Assembly (NCBI RefSeq): GCF_030272615.1
Contig: NC_081411.1
Span: 155,522,971-155,582,970, forward strand
Direction of reading: 5' to 3'
Origin: Cryptomeria japonica
Lineage: Eukaryota; Streptophyta; Pinopsida; Cupressales; Cupressaceae
Length of the DNA stretch: 60,000 bases
A model generated the notes under the pieces. It ran no database searches. It saw only the letters and a list, made by a program, of their open reading frames with translations, and was not told the origin of the DNA. Numbering within the stretch: position 1 is the stretch's first letter; each line of letters opens with the position of its first letter. Positions 56,215-60,000 of this stretch are shown one piece after another. A program made the translations under genes and the position numbers.

Positions 56215-58358
56215 CTAAGAACTCGCGTGCATCTCATCTATAGTCCTCTTCACTCCACATGAAGGTGGCTGAGATGAATCATCCTGCTGCACGTGGTCCT
56301 AAAATGTACCATCCTATGTCTATGCAATATCAGTGTCTCCACCCTCCTGTGCAGTATCAGTGACTCCACCCTCCTGTGCAGTATCAATGTCTGCACCCTC
56401 CTGTACACTATTCAAAGATTTTACATGAGGAGAAGATTTAACATGAGAAGAAGTTACTTGCATAATTCACTTATAAAGTAATTAAATACTTAAAAAATTA
56501 AAATAAATTACCATATGACTGTGCTCTACAATGCCCTCACTGGTACATGGAGGTCCACTGTCATGAACAAGAAAAGTGGTCGTAGCCAAGTCCTACTAAA
56601 AAAAACATTGTACATCAATTTTGATAATCCCTACAAAAGCCAAGTACACAGTATAAACAAATTAGAAATATTTTTTGTAATCATCGTGCCTCAAATGATA
56701 ATGTCAATGGTTGCATCTGGCTCAACCCCATAGGCGTACCAATATTGGTAGTGGTGTGGACATGAACAACATATATAAAGCATGAATCAAACTTGTATAT
56801 ATACATAAATTATAAAGTATATATATATATATATAGACTACAAGATTATCATAGAAAAGCATACATGTGATGCAGGCAAAGTAACTGATGGTCGAAGGCA
56901 TACATGTGATGCGCCATCAAACAATCTAGAAGCCTACAATTGCAAAAAATAATGAACATGAATCAAAGTTGTACTTAAATTAGTAAGCATGTAAACACTT
57001 CAAATTAATGGATAAAAAACATACTAGTGCTATATGAGGCTAAGCCTTAGTGGTCCATGGGTCATGTGAAGAATTACCCACCTCAGTGCTACATGAAGCA
57101 CCCTACAAAATTCAAAAAACATATCATATGTAAATCATTACATTAAAAAATTTATTATTTATTTTAAATGTACATATCAATACAATGTATCTAGATGAAA
57201 GTGCATACCGTAAATGGGGCACCAACATCTCTAGGTATTGAGGTAAAATGCTGACGGTTCCTCAATGATGTGGTATGATCCATCCTCTGTTCAGAAAAAA
57301 TTGACTCATGTTATGGTTCATATGTGTATATATAAGGAATTTAATATTGCATTGTAATTTATACAAATAAATTTGTACCTCTGTAGGCTGATCATCATCT
57401 ACCCACAAGAGATCAACATATGAAGAGACGGCATCAGCATGTGCAGCCTCCTCGGCATCATCATAACCACCATGGGCAACATCAACATAATCAAAATCAC
57501 CATCTCCTCCAGGGGCAACCTCACTCTATGGACCCCTACATACATCCCCACAGCTCGTGCAAACATGTGCTAAGCAGGGGGCAGCCCTCACCTCCTGCAA
57601 CTGTTGTACCAAATTGTCCAACAAGGCACTCAATGAACCTAGAGTAGAATCAACTACTCGATGATGGGCAGGTGTTGGAACAACTGGTGATGGAAGAGGA
57701 ACCAATGGATCATCACACACACGGTTTCTAACCCTGTCGCTCAATTTTGCTCCTGGCCTATCCTGGGGCATGCCTCTCCCAACCCCCTGAAATGATCTAA
57801 TATCAAAGTAATAGGGATTTTTGTCCAATTCAAATTCCACCCATAATTTCTTCAAAAAATACATTGGGACCTCATGATTGGAGTGTGGTGGATGGTCACC
57901 ATCCACCACCGCTCCCAAAAGTGGCTAGCAATGCCCGGGTGCCTACATCATCGAATAGAGATCTGTGGCTTCTTCGAATCTATCTCTTCACCCGTCTTAG
58001 GGTTCACAAAATATTTTTTCAAATCTATTTTTGTTATTTTTAAGTCATTAACTTGTTTGTATGTGAGGCCATCAATGTAAAATGCATGCAATCCCTCACG
58101 CCAACTACGATAGCTATCTAGCTCGCTATCTAATGCTTGCATAGACTGTACAATGCCTTGCATACTATCTGCAAGGCGTAACAACTGAGGGGGTGGGATA
58201 GGCTCGCGCCTAATAGTATGAATATCTCTAATGAAAGCATCAATATTTGTCCTAATTGTTTGTCTTAATTTATCGGGTGGAGGTGGAGGTGGAGGTGGAG
58301 GTGGAGGTGGAGGTGGTACTAGACCTAATAGCTCATCTATCTCAAACTCATCCATCAT
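56215..58358 (-). pseudogene. ORF-A of T2, unit 2, full-length copy
   Basis: It starts at ATG 58358-58356 (MMDEFEIDELLGLV) and ends at the complement of TAG at 56217-56215. The Pro run is expanded to about 14 residues against 6 in T1. It continues GLTYKQVNDLKITKIDLKK, YFDIRSFQGVGRGMPQDRPG, DPLVPLPSPVVPTPAHHRVV and the cysteine cluster HVCTSCGDVC. A TGA near 57950 interrupts it at codon ISIR. An extra block at about 56871-56900 duplicates a piece of intron/exon 4 sequence. Confidence 0.62.
58274..58317. repeat. GGTGGA hexamer repeat (poly-Pro in ORF-A)
   Basis: About seven GGTGGA or GGAGGT units encode the expanded proline run on the minus strand. T1 has about three units at 21250-21270. Confidence 0.9.
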
Positions 58359-58384
58359 GTGAAAATAATCTGCATATATATACA

Positions 58385-58535
58385 AACATGAAAATTTACA
58401 ATTACAATTACAAACATGAAAATTTACAAACTTGAAAATTTACAATTACAATTAGAAACATGAAAATTTACAAACTTGAAAATTTACAATTACAATTACA
58501 TTGAACATGAAAATTTACAATTACAAACTATTTAA
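58385..58535. repeat. Minisatellite upstream of T2 ORF-A
   Basis: Repeats of GAAAATTTACAATTACAATT and ACAAACATGAAAATTTACAA, mirrored with 21060-21200 but with more units. Confidence 0.75.
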
Positions 58536-60000
58536 TTTACATTTCACCTTCCAAAAAAGCTTATAATTAAATACAATTTAGCAACTTAAATATAAAAAAA
58601 GGAAACTCACATATAGATCTATAATATTATTAATAGGTGGGTAATAATAAGCATCATTTAAGAAATATTATCCACTTAAATCAAAGTATAAGAAGAATTC
58701 TACAAAATAAAACATCATAATGCCCATGCAACTCAAACAATACTTTTTAACATCTAAAGATGAATTAACTTATAAGTTCCATCAAAATCATAAAAACAAT
58801 CATAAGTTGAAGTCATAAGTTATATCTATGAACTTGTCAATACATGTACTACTTTTTTGTGTTCTTTTCTAGAATCATTGGATGATTTAGTGATCGCAAC
58901 TAGTAGTACTACACTAAGTTGAAGCTTGAATAAATGACCATTTTTTGTGATTTCACATTCTAGTCATTTACTTGGACATCTTGGCACTTGAAAATGACCG
59001 CCTTACATGAGATGAATTTGTTTTATATGTTTTATATGTATTGATTTTATTGATCTTTTAAGGTTTTATTTGAGGAGGTATCATAGGTTTCTCTATTCAT
59101 CCTTTTGTGGTAAAATTAGAAAGGGATAACTATGATTCTTTTGTAAAATGGTATCTTGATAAGTTTTAAGGTGGTGTAATCATTTTCCTTTTATCTATGG
59201 AGTCATACCTAAACTAGAAACACTAGAAATTATATAATCTTGGTGTAACATCATTGACCATGTAGGAGTGATTTGATCTAACTTATCAAGATCATGATTC
59301 TATGTGTATTGCATTGGATATTGATTTCCCCCACACACTTTGGAATAGACTTTAGGAGATCCATGGAGACCCTCATATCTCTCCATTCCTAGAGGATCCT
59401 ATTGTAGATTGTTTCATTCCATTTGTACTAGATGAAGATCACATACCCTTCGATGCTGATACTTAAGAGGAAATTTATTATATCATATTAAATAATTTAT
59501 TTACTTAAGATCAAATTTTATTTACATATTAAATAATTTTCAAAATATATTTTAATTATGTACATCAATTATATCAATTAGAATAAACATTTGGTAATGA
59601 AATACAAGCAATTATCATAAAAAATTTAGAATCAATTGATTCTAAATGTAAAATGAAACCTATCCAAGAAAATTTGTCATATATTAGAATACATAACTCA
59701 TCTAAATTAGATTATTTGGGATAACTATGATTCTTTTGTAAAATGGTTTCTCTATTGATTATTTGGTCACAATTATTAATCTAAATATTAGATCATTAAT
59801 AAAAAATAGTATATAATATAATTTGTAAATATTTAAGTAATATTATTAGAAATATATTATTATTATGTATATTATTAATGTTGTTTTATATATAGTAAAT
59901 TAATAATAATTAAAACTAATGAATGCATACTTAAATGATTAAACTAATTCTTTTCCAAGAATCTAATTAGATATAAAAGAAAACTACTAAGTGACGAGGG
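58536..60000. other. T2 spacer to window end
   Basis: Mirror of T1 19688-21060. It contains the plus-strand remnant SPFLEDPIVDCFIPFVLDED (about 59370-59435, ending DADT and a stop near 59466), equivalent to 20157-20330. Otherwise AT-rich with no gene. Confidence 0.6.

Larger units (their letters stand above)
51338..58198. repeat. Tandem duplication within T2 (3.4-kb units)
   Basis: Unit 1 (51338-54722) and unit 2 (54723 to about 58198) both run from the middle of transposase exon 2 through the spacer into ORF-A. The joint at 54723-54726 is GATG, present at both parent sites (51338-51341, and GGTGGATGAG in ORF-A). T1 has a single unit. The units differ by small indels and scattered substitutions. 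Confidence 0.88.
47299..60000. mobile_element. T element copy T2, inverted relative to T1, partial
   Basis: Starts with GGGTGGCTACAAGAAGTT and mirrors T1: terminal region, palindromes, transposase on the plus strand, ORF-A on the minus strand. A tandem duplication of 3.4 kb makes it longer than T1. The last window base corresponds to about 19688 in T1, so about 1.3 kb of the element should lie beyond the window. Confidence 0.88.

Noticed and set aside
1-60000. tRNA, rRNA or host single-copy genes
   Set aside because: No cloverleaf-like A/B boxes, rRNA blocks or intact non-element genes were recognised. The only tRNA-related strings are retroelement primer sites.

Overview
This is AT-rich repeat sequence from a nuclear plant genome. 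Nested LTR retrotransposons, spliceosomal GT..AG introns inside a DNA transposon, and decay dominated by C-to-T and G-to-A changes fit a large gymnosperm-like genome. I cannot name the species. I see no convincing host gene, tRNA, rRNA or CRISPR array. Almost every coding stretch belongs to a mobile element and nearly all are broken.

Layout. 1-3692: degraded copy (T3) of a two-gene DNA transposon that I call the T element. 3917-18022: Ty3/gypsy element (gypsy-1, Athila/Tat-like, tRNA-Asp primer site), interrupted at 6546-14556 by a pol-less LTR element (E1, minus strand). 18023-18377: part of the LTR of a second pol-less element (E2). 18378-28876: T element copy T1, 10.5 kb. 28877-38370: 3' half of a second gypsy element (gypsy-2: integrase plus a long extra coding region), carrying a solo LTR (32058-32822) and a T fragment (T4, 35665-36971) inside a direct duplication. 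38371-40155: displaced 3' part of gypsy-1 with an extra ORF. 40156-47298: body of E2 (minus strand). 47299-60000: T element copy T2, inverted relative to T1, enlarged by a 3.4-kb tandem duplication and running off the window.

The T element carries convergent genes. One is an intron-containing transposase of about 1,015 codons with a DFAENY-type RNase-H-like core (D in VVDFxENY, SDNCTGQ, GHGKGEHDG) and a separate C-terminal exon. The other is a multi-exon gene of unknown function (ORF-A) with a proline run and a cysteine cluster. The element has imperfect GGGT...ACCC ends and subterminal arrays of a palindromic motif, AAACGGGYGCCCGTTT.

The key structural result is that 28877-47298 has been inverted by recombination between T1 and T2. 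The E2 LTR is cut in two, with one half at 18023-18377 and the other at 46444-47298 in the opposite orientation. E2's 5-bp target duplication is ACTTC at 18018-18022 and its reverse complement GAAGT at 40151-40155. Undoing the inversion rejoins the LTR around T1 with a candidate 4-bp T duplication (AACT). E1 and E2 form a pair of related LTR elements that encode a zinc-knuckle Gag-like protein and a roughly 900-1,100-codon second protein, and no polymerase.
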